Source: Hetaerina americana (Eukaryota > Arthropoda > Insecta > Odonata > Calopterygidae). From it: a stretch of DNA of 64,000 nucleotides. Position 1 is the stretch's first letter. Every line of letters begins with the position of its first letter. The position numbers and the translations under genes are program-made. The stretch is taken from assembly GCA_022747635.1 (NCBI GenBank), contig JAKTNV010000006.1:71587590-71651589 (forward strand). The letters run 5' to 3'. Positions 10,481 through 23,830 of the stretch are shown piece by piece. The notes under the pieces are model-generated. The model had not been told where the DNA came from. It was given only the letters and a program-made list of their open reading frames with translations, and did no database searches.

Positions 10481-12219
10481 AACGAGCAGTAAGTTAATCA
10501 TCGATAAATTTAGCTGTTTTAATTTTTATAATGACAACTGTGGGGAGGTATTTTACTGGCCTCAGAATCCTGAGTGTGAACCCGTTTGATGCCAAGGGAC
10601 GCGACCAGTGAAACCCATATAAAAGATTAATAGGTGGCACAAGGGAAATACTGACAACTCAATCCTGGACGTTAAAATGTCATACTCCAATAGGCGTGGA
10701 AGCAGGATAAGTGAAACATTCTTTATATTTTATTACTTTTACATAACACTTACTTTTTAACCCTAATACCTGACTTTATCAACATCCCTTCGAGTTTGAG
10801 AAAACTAACTAAAGGGGTGATCATAAAACACGTAGGAAAGTGAGTAATTCCAGCATGGGAGATGAAATAAAAATTAGATGTAAATATCCAAGTCAACGGC
10901 TTGTTAATGGTCGAACAATATCATTTATTTTTTGCTTAGTTATTATTTTTTTGATAGTGATTTTTTCATGGAAACATTGAAAATACATCCAATTCCGATG
11001 AAAGGCAATAAAACGACTCTCACACTTTCCACATCTCCGTGATACGACTGGAATGTTGGATGTGTCAGCAACATTTCGTCAACCAAGCAATGACTATGAC
11101 TGCCAATCTGATAACGGAAATGCCGATTCCATAGAGTGCACGCATCTCGTAACAAACAGGAACGTCGGTGGAACTTTGAAAGGAATTGACTTCGATAACG
11201 AGACGAATTCAGACATTTTCTTTCTATTTCTTTCGTTGGGACGAAACTGGCGGAAGGGCAGCGTGTTCGACTAGACAGACGATTAGTGGAAATATAGAGT
11301 GTATCAGTGGGAAGGGAACGGGTGCAGGAAGCGCAAACTGTTAGGTGGCCAGGGTGTCTCCGTATTAATGAGGTAGGAGTCTGGAAGGAGGAAAATCATT
11401 GAATAAGAAGACACAACCGACTGAGCGAAGGATGGCACTATAACGTGAAAAAAAGTAGGACAGGGTCCGCCTCCTACAATGATGACTGTCAAACAAAATA
11501 AAAAGAGAGGAACAAGAGTTGAAGGTAATGGGTAGGAAATTTTTCGTATTCCAAGCCTTTTTAAATCCTTCCAACCTGTAATAAATGTTAATCCACGTGA
11601 ATAAATGATGGTTCCTCTTTTCAAATGCACGATACTTGGCATTCATGATCAACTTATCCGCGAATTCCGAAGAAGGTTACCAACAGGAGTAGGATGGCTA
11701 AATTTGGGCAGTTGAACTTGTCAGACAATTTCCAAATGTTTCATACCAGTATTTTCAGTCATACAGGAGGAAATTTCGTCGAAAGAAATGAAGAGAATTT
11801 GAGCATGGCACTCCAACGCTTCAAGTATTAAATAATGGGAAATGGCATGACTCAGTATCAGCAGTGGATCTAAATGGGAGCGCAGGGGTCACCCTACATT
11901 CCATGACCGAGTGTTATTTTATTTTTTTCACTAAGGGGAAGGTTTGATAAATACAGCCACCAGGTAAACGTTGGTTTACATACTCTTTCGTATCCAACAT
12001 TATTAATGTCTAACAACAATTTTATGTAACAACGGCTTGCATGTCCATTGAAATCGAAAGCACATCACAATTAATTCTCCTGGAGTAAAAATAGGATGGA
12101 AATAAAAAAAGCATGATTTATACATTTTAAAAATTAAATAGCAATAATTTAATCCGAAGAGCTCGCCAGATGAGTTCCATGTGTTAAAAAAATGTTCGAG
12201 GATTCGTGGAATTGTTTTC
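10481..12219. other. AT-rich noncoding DNA
   Basis: No gene recognised. Two overlapping minus-strand frames of 95-112 codons at 11304-11652 have no family features. Confidence 0.55.
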
Positions 12220-12295
12220 TACATCTACATCTACATAATACCCCGCAAGCCGCCGCAAGGGCGTGTGGCGGGGGGTGTTAGGTCACCAACCGTAA
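12220..12295 (+). repeat. Dispersed repeat fragment, copy B
   Basis: CTACATCTACATCTACATAA followed by TACCCCGCAAGCCGCCGCAA and GGGCGTGTGGCGGGGGGTGT. This is the clearest of three copies in the window. CCCCGC and GCGGGG either side could pair as a hairpin. Confidence 0.65.
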
Positions 12296-12821
12296 AAAAG
12301 AAAAATACCACATGCAAAAAAAAACAACACGGAAAATTACACCCACAGCAGCGCACACACTCATGCAAAAATCCCTTCATCCAATACTCATGCAAACACA
12401 TAAACCGCAAAACAACTAAGTTTCAAAACAACTAAGTTTTGGGGTGATTTTAATTGTAATTAGCGTGATTAACGATATTCTGTCATGGACTGTCTCTTGG
12501 AGGAATTCTTACATGACGAGGGTAACGGAAACAGAGCGATTTCACAGGACTACTTTTCACACGACCTTGTTTAGCGTCATCATCAAGTGGTCACACATTT
12601 TCACTAGTTCCTCAGAGACGGGCGAACACACAGACATAAGAGACACGGAGACGGGGGCAAAGGTGGGAAACCGCTTTCTCCTTGGATACTTGACCGTTGT
12701 CCGAATTCGTCGTTCATTAACATTGACATCAACTATATTTAACGCCCACAAAGGAATTCCAGTAAAACAGAAGAAATGTTATACGATTATGAAATCATCC
12801 AAACGATATTACTCCAGTAAG
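12296..12821. other. Noncoding DNA
   Basis: A-rich and C-rich simple-like sequence to 12440 contains a short direct repeat (AAAACAACTAAGTTT twice, 12410-12440). The 135-codon plus frame at 12444-12851 runs into the Penelope-like fragment and has no recognised domain. Confidence 0.45.
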
Positions 12822-12910
12822 ATTTGGTGCTTTCCCGGCGTATCTGCTTGATGAAGTTTTCTCGGGTCTTCCACCGGGTCAGGGGTTCCATGTTGGCCGA
12901 CGTTTCGATA
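12822..12910 (-). mobile_element. Terminal fragment of a Penelope-like retroelement (candidate)
   Basis: Landmarks in plus-strand order: TTGGTGCTTTCCCGGCGTAT, TGATGAAGTTTTCTCGGGTC, CCACCGGGTCAG, TTCCATGTTGGCCGACGTTT, CGAT. The same landmarks in the same order and spacing occur at 22325-22416. The combination of an ACCGGGT box and a GACGTTTCGA box is one I associate with the terminal repeats of Penelope-like elements in arthropods. No RT or GIY-YIG coding sequence is adjacent. Strand is given on the assumption that the element reads towards lower coordinates. Confidence 0.45.
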
Positions 12911-15900
12911 TTTGCTAATTTTTTATTATGTTACACTGTCTTTTGGCCATAATCTATCCTCCACTCATCACACCCTGTCGATAGCTCACGAATATGCATT
13001 AGCCTGCACCTTATATTCTGCTTTAAGTCTTCAGATTTTGCACAAACGCCAAATTCTGTTGCCCATCGGTCTTCGGTCACACCGGAGGTGGAAAGTAACA
13101 TTCTATTGCCACCTGTCACTCAAATCGTGCTAAACTTGGATGTCTCACGCTAAGTCACACTCCCTGTGACTATCCTCCCTCAAAGCATTCTTTACCTTTC
13201 CAACTGCACGTCATGCTAATTAAGATTAACGCAAACCAATATCCTTATTTCTCACACCAGTCATTCACCAAACCGAAGCACGCCGGCGATGAATTCTTTA
13301 AACAAAAACAAAACAAAACGAAAATGTCGAGGGTGATAATGGCCAAAAAACATTTGGGTCGTGGGGTCTGTGTGTACGGGAGCAATAAAAAGTTAAGATA
13401 GCTCATCTGCCAGTAGCATCAAGATTGCGACTTTGTAGCTAATTAGGCGAATTAAACCTCTTTTTTATATGGGAGTATACCTCGCCGCGTTTAAGCGTGA
13501 AGTCGATGGAAAACAATCATAAGTGTGTCAGCGCATTACACAACGTTCCCAAAACGCCTCCGTTAAAAAAAAAAGAATGGTGAGAGTATTCTGGACGACG
13601 CCTCCTCTACGGGGCCTATGGGGCCAAATGGGTTTACGTCGCGAAAAGTCACGCAACGGATGTATTTTTCTCAAAGCCATGCGAAACCAGAACCGTGGAG
13701 AAACGGTCCAAGGTTCGTTTCAGGGAAACATTGCATATTCAATTCTAGAAATGCTACCTATACCATATAGTTGCCTGATAGACAAACTACACGAAATAGA
13801 TTGGGCAAATTCTGGAACAGAATACCTGCACAAGTTCGTAGTGGCTATTGTGTTTAGCCACACAACGGGAAAATGAACAATAGATCGTTCACCATGTCTT
13901 AAGTGTTGATACATTGTCACAAATATGGTTCATTTACACTTAAATCGAGTCGGCAGCGTTCACTGAATTACTGGAAATCGCGAGTCCGAGTCACAACTGA
14001 AGCTTGTTTGTGCACTGGTAATCCGGTCCCTAAGACACTCAACGACAAACTAGGGACAGGCCTATCGCGATCTGAGCTCCACCTTAAGAATACAATACGA
14101 TGACCTCACCGAAAGAGAACTTACCAATAATTTACAAAAGCATTTCTTCAACTTCTAATCTCCAATTATTTCAATTTTCAACCAAAGCGGCACTATTACA
14201 AAACAAAAGCGTTTTTCTTGCTCCTTCCGGCAGCTCAAATGCATTCCTTCATTGTATGAACTTAAATTTCTTGACAGCCTCCTGCATCTTCGATTAGCCA
14301 TGTTTTCATTGACGAACGGAGACTGATTATCCAGCCATGCGAGGGTTTTGTTTATTCTCTTGTCACTGATTGACGAAACACTGGTGTGCATTGATATATT
14401 TTTCTAATTGTAAACTTCCTAAAATAAAAAAAACAAGGCCCAATTTTAAGTTTTCCCCTAGTTTAAGTAATATGAAACATCTGGCGCTGAAGAAACATGT
14501 GACAACAAATTTTAAATTTTATACAAATGGAGTAACTGAGTTTTCCACCATCTGGCTAAACGATAAGTGAAGACTGACGGGGAGAAACGTGTTCAGATAC
14601 TCCGTTTGGAGGCAAGAGTGCCTTCGATTATAAAACAAAATGTATCCAATACATCCGGAAATAAGCATTTGGAGAACCTATATACTACTGCCCTGTCGGG
14701 CAATAAGTTGAAACCCAGAACACCTCCTCCAAAGGTCACATCAGCTAATGGAATTCCCGAGTATGACATGAAGCTGTGTAACCGAGCCATCAAATTTATA
14801 GATATATAACTACCGTGCCCCATGAGTTAACAGCATGTGCTAAACGTATAGATTCAGAGCGATAAAACAACTTAAAGACCAAACGAGTGAATTCTCTAAA
14901 TAAGATAACACGAAGAGGCAAAAATGTTACCTTAAAAATACATTTCATGAAGCGTTACGCGATGGTATCACCGTTTATGGTTGTGCATGCTATGAATAAC
15001 GACACCGAGAAATTGCACAAACACACACATATGCTTTTCGTCCACAAAAGTAGGTAAAATAGTTGAGTCCATAGAAAGTAAACGATTATACCAAACCCCG
15101 AAAAGCTGGAGGCTTTAAAATTAAACGAGGCAAATTGAGGACCCGAACGAATAAATATGAGTTTAAAGAAGATACCTCAGATATATCATTCTAATGATAC
15201 CAGTTGACGGAGAGAGAGGTTTCGAAATACCAAATTATTCATATGACAATAAAATGTGTCGTAAGGCCAAACTGGAATCCGCAACCAATAGAAACATGTT
15301 ACCGAATCAATGGGATTCTCTTGCGGGATCCAACGCATTCTCGGATCCTCGTTGGCTTTCACAAATAAAATAACGAGGGTTCCCCGGCTATTTCATCGTG
15401 GTGGCTGCCAAACTAAAATTGGGTCATCCTACGTTGCTGTATCAAGATTGGCCTTGACCCATCCAATCTGATTTATATATAACATATTATGTCTCTAATA
15501 CACGCATAATTATATTCTTCAACTGATTCTAGCTAAGGACAATTGAAGATGCAATGCAGATAAAAGAAATAAAAGTAAATATATTTACATACCAACTTGA
15601 CGGATTAATTTTGACAAAAGATTTAAGCTAGAGGAGAAATCTACAACTGACTTAATACTCACTCGATACAATGAACGGCTTCGACACAGCTTGGATTTTT
15701 TAAAATTACCATGTTCTCGCACAAATAATGTTAGGATAAAAGAACCCAATCACGAATCAAATTTTATTTTTTCTTTCTTCAAAGGCTTTTTCAAATCGAA
15801 CCACGGAACGTTCGCTAACCAGCACCTTTTAATTAGTGTAACGCTTTGTCATTTTTTACCCTCATCTAATCTCGGCACGCCGAAGGCTCACCATTCGCAA

Positions 15901-17305
15901 ATAGCTGGGATACCGAAGACAGCTGCCAAATCACACAGACTGTTTCCTTCGACGATGATTGATGTGCAAATGTCAAAATTTAGTTTTTCAATTTTCGTCT
16001 GCGGTGAATTCTGGTTATGCCTGTCATCTGAAATGGTATTTTTATGGAATTTAAGCTATAATAAGAATCCACTCTGTGAAAACTAACGGATCGATGCAAT
16101 GTCAATACTGTAATCCGAATCCCATTCATTTGCCACGTAGTTATTGAATGGTGGTAACCAACTCTTATCTCGCAGTGAGGATACATTTGGTTTCACCCTT
16201 TCATATTAGTATGCCACTTCATGTATGTGGATGGATACATAATATTTTCTCTTTTAACGGGGACTATTTCTGATGTTTAGATCCTTCCGACCCAAGACAG
16301 CGATTCGGTTCAATTGGCAATTCAAGGGAGGACGCACTGCTCCTTACGACGCTTTTAATTCTTTCCCGGGCGGTAGAATTAAAAGAAAGATCGAGATGAG
16401 AGCTAAAAATAGAAATATAAATTTGTGTCTAAATGAGGTTTCCTCATTAGCTTCAATAAAATTTCATCAGCGAAGGTAAAATGTTTTAAACGTGAAATTT
16501 GACCTTTTTAACACGTATCTCAAGCAGGTTTTTATACTGAGAACGAATTCAATGCCATTCAGACAGGTTTTCTGTTGAAATATTAGGAATAATACAAAAC
16601 TGAGGTAAGTTTTCAACAGAAGTCGTCCTCATTATTATCCATAATCTACGGGGCTTACATTCGAGTATAATCGCCAAATTTATAGCTTGGCAGTCGTTTC
16701 CCTTCTTCTTTAAACCCTAAGGTAAAGCCGGCACTTTTTTCATTCCCTAAGCCAAGCTCATTTTTTCCATTATAGCCTGTCTATCCTTATATAAAGTCTT
16801 CAATCTAACCTTATCATATAACTTCCAAGCCCAATTCCCTAAGCCATATAAGACCACCTTCCGTTTTGTTTTAGAATTTAAAATATTATTGATTCTTCTA
16901 AAATAAGTAATGCGAGACACGACCGTTTTACCTAAAAAGGGAAATTGTTTCGGAGGGAATGCTGAAATTTATAATAACTAAATATATATAAGTGAATTTT
17001 TCATTATAACATTAAAGTATTTATCGAGGCATGTAGATGTCACACGTGTGTGTTTGTCTTTATGCAATTATTATTTCTTTAGGTTAATACTGATGATAAA
17101 GGTAAAGGTAAAAATGGAACACTGCTCTATATACGAAAAACCGATTGGGTACGTACAATGAAGCACAGAAATACATAACTTTCAAGTGTATGAAGCAGAA
17201 TTGTCACCCCCCTCATTTCCATCAGTGAGTCAACAACGTTCGCCAGAGATTTATTTAAGATATTTTAGGAAGGGTCGTGAATTTAACTTAAGATATTCAT
17301 GAATT
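12911..17305. other. AT-rich noncoding DNA
   Basis: 4.4 kb without a recognisable gene. Open frames reach only about 130 codons, with no family features. A C-poor stretch at 16690-16860 repeats CCCTAAGCC-like strings, perhaps an old repeat. Confidence 0.55.
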
Positions 17306-17720
17306 TGTGGGCAATTCATTGGAAGCAAACACGCCCATTTACCGCATTCATCCCGACGAGTATGAAGGAGCAAGCGTGGGTGTCGGGCATGTAAACAGTA
17401 ATGACAGTTCGCGCGACTACTGCACGCGCCTCTTCGACGGCCAGCCTTTCAATTTTTTTCGTATCCATGGAAACGTAGCGGAAACCGTGGCGCTTCGATT
17501 CCAACACGTGGCTCCATAAATATTTCGCGATGGCGGGGATGTGGGAGTGGACGGGGAGGTGAAATACGTATGGCATGGGGAGGAGCTGGAGGGAGTTCAC
17601 GCGAAAGCAAATAATTTTCGTAGCGATGGTGGTGCTGCCAGTCGAGGGCTAGGATAGAATGAAGCGTTGGCGGATCACGAGCTGAGGGAGGGAACTCGAA
17701 AATGGATCGCTCACGCCGGA
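17306..17720. promoter_or_regulatory. GC-balanced segment, possible regulatory element
   Basis: About 50% GC with CpG in an AT-rich neighbourhood. Opposed frames (70 and 94 codons) overlap, so coding is unlikely. It contains TATCCATGGAAACG, which resembles half of an RFX X-box, and a CACGTGG E-box near 17505. Function is inferred from composition only. Confidence 0.25.
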
Positions 17721-18344
17721 ATAAACCATTCCGAAACCCTGACCGATCCCTACTATCTACCCCATCTTTCCACAGAACGAACGAATCCTTGCCTATTCAC
17801 AGATATCCCACTGTTATTCCCCCGCTGGGTGCCTCGATGATTCGAGTTGAAATCGAAGAAGATCGAAAGAAAACTATCTTAAAAAGAAATTATAGCTTTT
17901 CATGTAACCTTGAATTTAATGGCGAGTTTATTGCAAGTCTGTCGAAATTGAAGAATGTTATTGATTTACGAGAATTTGAAAAACAACAGAGAATAAAAGG
18001 AAAGATTTTGTCGATAGTTCAAGAAAAAGCAATATTTTAAGCTCTCGGCTATATATCTCATCTGGTGGGGCAAGATCAGCGATTACATTTTTTTTCAGAG
18101 CTGCTAGGGGTTGCATCGTAATGAAAACGAAGTGAATTCCTACTACTAATCGTAACACTCAAAAAGTAATTCTAGTTGCTAGTGTAACTACGAGTACGGC
18201 TAAACAGCGAATAAATTGATTCAAATTCTCCAATTATAACGATTCTTAGCTAAGATTACCATATTTCAAACATTATTCTATAATATAAGTTAAAATTAAA
18301 GTAAGCATCGCATGGAATACATTTTGTAATTTTCACGTAATTAC
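17721..18344. other. AT-rich noncoding DNA
   Basis: Contains a 112-codon plus frame (17702-18040) whose second half is lysine- and glutamate-rich. It has no recognised family and no splice context. Confidence 0.45.
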
Positions 18345-18353
18345 ACACGAGCT
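18345..18353 (+). repeat. Target-site duplication, left copy (ACACGAGCT)
   Basis: Nine bases repeated exactly at 18400-18408 on the far side of the LINE tail. Confidence 0.75.
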
Positions 18354-18399
18354 CCCTCCAAAACCTACCTCAATCGGTAGATGACTTAATAGTAATAAT
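18354..18399 (+). mobile_element. 46-bp, extremely 5'-truncated LINE insertion
   Basis: CCCTCCAAAACCTACCTCAA, then TCGGTAGATGACTTAATAGT and AATAAT, correspond to the last ~45 bases of the retrotransposon at 61012-61056 (CCATCCAAAAACCTACCTTA, CCGGTAGATTACCTAATAAT). A 9-bp duplication, ACACGAGCT, flanks it. Only the 3' end was reverse transcribed before integration. Confidence 0.8.
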
Positions 18400-18408
18400 A
18401 CACGAGCT
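18400..18408 (+). repeat. Target-site duplication, right copy (ACACGAGCT)
   Basis: Exact copy of 18345-18353. Confidence 0.75.
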
Positions 18409-19673
18409 ACTTTGACACAATACTGCAAAGGGTTCCTGGGATTACAGTGTTTAACAACTCAGCCTATTCACCGCCATTTAATAACAATACGGAAACTTTG
18501 GCATAGCGGCCATTAAGAAAGGACTGTTAGCGTTTAGGGGTGTCCATTCAGATGAAGCTGGAAGAATCTAATCCAATGGCTTTGGATATCGTAGAGAATT
18601 CAAGTTTTCAGAACACTACACTTGGTACATAGAATTTATGCGTGAGGAAATTTGGACCAAAGAAAAATTAAGCGCAAAACTTGCATCCCTTTTTTTATGC
18701 CCACGTTATGAATTTAAAGAGGCGAAAGCCTTTAAGAGCGTCTGGATCGAAACTCAAGACCTTTAAAAAAAAGTAGCTCGTAATTTCCTCGGGCACGCTT
18801 GACAAGATAACGCTCAACCCTACTCTTTCCAAGACTCTTCATTTAAAATGACTTCCAAAATCGATGTAATTGTACACACAATAATGTAATTACATACGCT
18901 TCAAGAGATTTAATTTACGAGGAGATAAAAACTATTTATTATTATTATTTCGATTAAAAATTAAAACACTTTATGTGAATCTCGACGGCTATTGAACTTC
19001 AGGCTTTTGTTTTATTCGTTAGAAATCCTTTATACACCTGATTCATAAACAGGGCTGGAGCAATTTTTGATGTACTTATTTCTTGTACTATGATTAGGCA
19101 TAACTTGAATCATTTAATCAAAATAAACACTGTGACAATGATGATTTTTCATGTCACTGCCGGTTAAATTGCATCATAAGATATCGCCTCCCTCTTTTGA
19201 ATCGATTCTCTGCTATATGTTCATTGAGTCGCCTCCTGTAATCCACGATCCCATTTCATACCTGGTCTCTCTCATAGCGTAAAAATTTGAACGTTCATAA
19301 ACGAATCTCAAAAGGACGAGTATCAAATTGAATTATACATCATGGGGTCGCAATTCTACCAGTTCACACTGATACTTTCCCAAAAACTAGGTACCCTAAC
19401 GTTATGAAGTGCAAACTTTCACAACAAACTTGCCTTGCTCTTAAAACAGTAATTTTAAAAAGTTCCCTGATAAGTCCCTGAAAGAATCATGGTTTTAAGT
19501 CCGATGCACAACAATATGCCGGAGAAAAACTACACCACAAGGAATATACAATGTTTTTTTAACAGAGGAGGTTTACGATGGACTGTTGCAAAATGAATAA
19601 TGTACTGAAATGGCTACTCCATCAATACGAAAACCTTTCTTCGACTCCTAATACCCACTATTTAGCATCATGA
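18409..19673. other. AT-rich noncoding DNA
   Basis: Nothing recognised apart from a short (ATT)n run at about 18936-18950. Confidence 0.55.
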
Positions 19674-20090
19674 GCTATTATTTTAGTTATCTACCAATTA
19701 TATGTAGGTTTTTGGCGATCTCTACAAACAATAAAACTTAATTCATGTCTAAAGCACTTCACCATAACGTCAAAATCGTTTGCACCACTCATTCTCCTAT
19801 TGCCATCCCTCTTTCCTTGGGGTTGCGGTTATGTGGTAAAAGATACTCCATAGTCTCAACTCGCCCCAAAATAAAGACGACTATCTATCTATCTATATTT
19901 CTTTCTCTAACCCCCTAAAACCACACATAATGCCTATTTTCTCCCTCTGTCTTACGACATCGCTTAATATTCTCCCTTCTACTACATCCTTCAATAGTCC
20001 GTTAATTCTCATTATCTCCTCGATCCACACTTTCCACCGACACCCAGAACTTCATCCTTGAAGCATCTTTTTTCCGAGTTACTCCCAATT
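19674..20090 (-). mobile_element. Old antisense 3' fragment of a non-LTR retrotransposon
   Basis: Read on the minus strand, about 20018 to 19930 translates with GLLKDVVEGRILSDVVRQRE, which matches the RT C-terminal region of the 60 kb element (SGMLKTVIEGRMFGKRGKG) and the wider family pattern. Stops and shifts interrupt the frame further 5'. The 3' UTR follows, with an internal (TAGA)n at 19880-19900. The tail GCCAAAAACCTACATATAAT then TGGTAGATAACTAAAATAAT is a diverged form of the family tail. Strongly decayed, so an older insertion than the 49 and 60 kb copies. Confidence 0.75.
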
Positions 20091-20139
20091 AGTCCCGGTT
20101 AGATATCACAAACTGATTTAATTAATACGCAACAGCCAT

Positions 20140-21015
20140 GATCACGTGGCGTGAATTGGATACGAGGATGCTTTGGAGTCGCTCTCCCCCCTCCCCCCTT
20201 ATCCCTCACCCCTCCCTCACCTTCCTGAAGCATGGCTCCACGGGGGGAGAGGGGACATGTCTCGAGCCGTCTACCTCTCGTCCTCGCGCAAATGCAACCC
20301 CTTCTTCGCTAACCTACACGACACCACGCCGAGCGAGAGAGAGAGAGGACGCCCCCCCCCCACCCGCCCTTACACGAGCCCCCCAACTCACGGGTGGAGG
20401 GAAAAAAAGCCGTGCGGAGCGAGGAGACGAACGCTCGCCCCATTCATTACTCATCCTTGCAACGCTCTCCCCCCCCTCTCCAGAAATGCATCATCCCCCG
20501 AAAACCAGCGCAACCCCCACGCGCCCTTCCCTCCGAACCCTTCGTCCCTTTCACCCCCCCAGCCAACTCAACCCCTCAGTCTTTCTCCACCGAACTCCCG
20601 CCATTCCCACACCACCCCCCCTCACTCTCGCAGCCCCCGTTTGGCGAGGCTAAAAAGATCCTCCTCCTGCCTTCCACCTCCGAAGCCTCGAATCAACCCC
20701 CTCTGCAGGGGGATGGGGAGCACAAGCCACCCTCTCTTCAACCCTCGCCCGCACTGCTGGGGCAGGCAAATCCTCCCCGTCAACCCTCCCCCTCCTCAAC
20801 GCCCCACGCCCCCCCTCCCCTATGTACAACTTCCTCGTTCGAAATCAATACGCCAGGGGGCATGGGTGAAGCGGGGAACGTTTCACTGGATATAACCCAA
20901 ACCATCCTTCCCCTCCTTCGCTCCGGCTGGCTGGCCTGATGATACTGTTTGGTTGGCCCTATGGACGACCGTAGTGGGGCTTCCTCCTCACCCTCTGACA
21001 CCCCCCCCCCCACAA
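20140..21015. other. GC-rich island, C-rich on the plus strand
   Basis: Very C-rich, with CCCCCCCC at 20353-20361 and a run of about 12 C at 21001-21012, plus GAGAGAGAGAG at 20335-20347. All three plus frames stay open for 170-240 codons over the same stretch and give proline/serine/threonine low complexity. Three open phases at once argue for composition rather than a gene. Confidence 0.65.
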
Positions 21016-22324
21016 GCTCACACGCTCCCTAACATTCGAGGTTACGGGAATGCCACGTGAGGAAGAAGATAAATTCACGAGCAGGCATACCGACCGATCG
21101 CAAGAGCGTGAAAGTGCTCGAATTCTTCAGAAACTAGAAGGTTTAGTTCAGTAATAATTCGGGAGGGGATAAATCAGAGCACGTAAAAATTGTTTCCCCT
21201 CTATGAGCTGTAGTCTGAATGAAATAGAGCATGGCAGTATGGACATGAGAAGAATTATGTAAGCTCAAGAGGTGTTTACCGAGGAGGAACTTAGGGTAGC
21301 TTGGTGGGGCTCAGTAGCCTTCGGAGTGACCGAAGTCCACCCCTCGTCCGTCTCGTGCCCAAATACCTTCACGAAATTCGTTTTCTTGCGACCAACTCTG
21401 GAAAAATCGAAAATAATTTTTCCAAAATTATTGATTTTTAAATTGTTAAATAAAACTATTTAAGTTTTAATAAAGTTACTAATCGCTGTGGAAGAAAAAC
21501 TTGAGGAGTGTTTGTGATACAATTTGGAGAGAGAGAGAGCGACGAATGAGTGCAGCACGAAGAAATTGAAGGCGAAAGAAACATGCAAGGACAGAAAATA
21601 AGGAAAAAATTGGTAAAAAGGAGTGCGTGTCCTAAAATAACAAACTCGGTTTATTTTTATGTTCCTACCTTCAAAGGGGCATCTTGAAGGTTATATTTGT
21701 ATGTTAAAGCAAATAGTTCCAACGCCACATTGATTTAATGTCTATAATTTAAATAATACTTTATTCTATCTCCAAGTTTCTTCACATTATCATCAACAAT
21801 GGCGATCACAGTGAGCCTATCGGGAACAGTACACGACGACAAAATTTCTTTCAATGTCTGAAATTAATTTATCTGACACTCGGGGACTGATTCTGAGAAT
21901 TGGATATGACGTTACACTAATCCCTTCGCAGTAAACGGAATTTGAGAACACAGTTATGTTCTTTGAGGAAAGACAACAAGAGAATGTCGGAATTTTTTTG
22001 AGGACTGCGAATGGAGTGGGACGGAAGAGAGTAAGCAGCATTGTGCTGGAGAAAACGTAGATTTATAATTAGCAGTGGGTGAAAACAGGAAGTCGGAGGT
22101 GGAAATTAGAGGATGGCAACAATTGGATGGAGATGCTATTAAAATGCAAACTGCTACCGAAGGGAAAATGATATGAAATAGGAGAGGAGGGTGGGAAAGC
22201 GTAGAAATGTTCGGACGGCATAAAAAGCAACGGAGAGCAAGAGGGGGTGAAAAAAAAGAAATGGTGCAAGTTGGAGGTTGCTCATATCGCTGTGAAGTGC
22301 TCTAGAAATCCAAATTTAATAAAG
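21016..22324. other. Noncoding DNA
   Basis: No gene recognised. (GA)n run at 21523-21537. Confidence 0.55.
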
Positions 22325-22416
22325 GATCTGGTGCTTTCCCGACGCATATTCTCTCGATGAGTTCTTCTGGGGATTGCCACCGGGTTAAATCTTCCATTTT
22401 AACTGACGTTTCGATC
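22325..22416 (-). mobile_element. Second Penelope-like terminal fragment (candidate)
   Basis: GATCTGGTGCTTTCCCGACG, TCGATGAGTTCTTCTGGGGA, CCACCGGGTTAAAT, TTCCATTTTAACTGACGTTT, CGAT: the same ordered landmarks as 12822-12910 with roughly a quarter to a third of positions changed. No coding region follows. Confidence 0.45.
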
Positions 22417-23830
22417 AAACGGACGGCTTAATCCAGAAATAATCCGGAGAAGAATTCATCCTTCTACAAATAGGGGTAATAATTTCCCCGGACTGCCCGA
22501 AACCTAACTCTCCTCCGTTACAGTTATAATAATAATATCCGTGGGAAGTACACAGCCGGAAGGTTTCTGTACTTTTTAATTTTTCGCGCCGTGCCTATTT
22601 CGCGCCCCCTTTTCGGAAACACTTGATTTCAGGCAGTGGCGCTCAAGAAGAGGAATGGAAAAACAACAGAATGTCGCCCACACAATCAATTCCAAAAACG
22701 TGATTACCAAGCGTCAGCCTCCAGTGTTTATGGCAACTCTTGCGCCATTCCCTGGATATTTATGCTCCGAAATCCTGAGGTTCAATCTAGGACATTAATT
22801 ACGGAATTAATGGCACAGAGGTCAGCGCTGGAAAACAAAGCACGCATCACGCACCCACAGATATGTATTCCGCTTCGAGAGACACATTAAATGAAAACGG
22901 CTGAGTGATTATATCTAGCACTTAATGCTGGAGTTGAAAATTTACTCTGGAAACCATTTATGCGAGGAAAATTCCTATCAAATGAACCCCGACAGTACAG
23001 TGTGTACATACAAGAGACGGGGTGATGATAGGATGAGGATGTATAGCAACATTACATAGACGGAGCTGTCATTAATCCGTGACGAACGCTATCGATAGCT
23101 ATGCGATCCTATGGACGAGGTTGGCATTGCCCCAAAGTTGGAGTTCCGATGGCTGCGAATTTTTTAAGGGTAATCTGTAACATACCGGCGTCGTGTGGAG
23201 AGCATCTAATGTGAATCCCTCGGAGAGGTGGGAGAAAATGTGTAGATTTGCTAGTGATGATTGTTTATTTATTTGGAATATATTGGATTCGTCACTACAC
23301 ATCACTTCATACTAGTTGCAGCTCCACCTCCTCTAGGGTTATTCGAGTCCTAAGTCTCAATTTACACACACTTTTATCGCATCAGCCCATAGAACAAACT
23401 CACGGAAGTTGGTACGTCCTAAACGTAGGAAAGCTCCCAAACTTTCAAGAACAATGAGCCTATTTGTAGTTGAACGGGTGAATTTTCCTCACAAATCCTT
23501 TGTAAAGGAATAAGAACTTAAAACAGCAATCAATTAGAAAATTGCCCCGTGGCGCTCAGTCTAATACACCAAGGAATCGTCCATCTAAAAAGAAGCAAGA
23601 GGGCGGGGTTATCACGGGAACAAAAATCGTAAGATTTACCCTAAGGCAAATTCGGTGTGTAGAAAATAAACGGAATTCCAGTACTCTATTGAATGAAACA
23701 AACTGACAGATTCCGAGATTTGTTTCAACATCGTAATATTTTTGTGGAGATTTTATTTCGTGTTGTACGTAGCAGATGACATATTTATTTTGTGACTGAT
23801 AATGGAATGCGTTTTCACGATTACATACGC
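22417..23830. other. Noncoding DNA
   Basis: No gene recognised. Frames of 60-84 codons only. Confidence 0.55.

Noticed and set aside
12822..12910. Hammerhead ribozyme in the Penelope-like fragment
   Set aside because: A CGAAAC-GTC string is present on the minus strand, but I see no CTGATGA core or stem II at the needed place.
20138..20939. Open frames of 171, 240 and 181 codons on the plus strand
   Set aside because: All three phases are open over the same C-rich sequence and give proline/serine low complexity. This is a composition effect.
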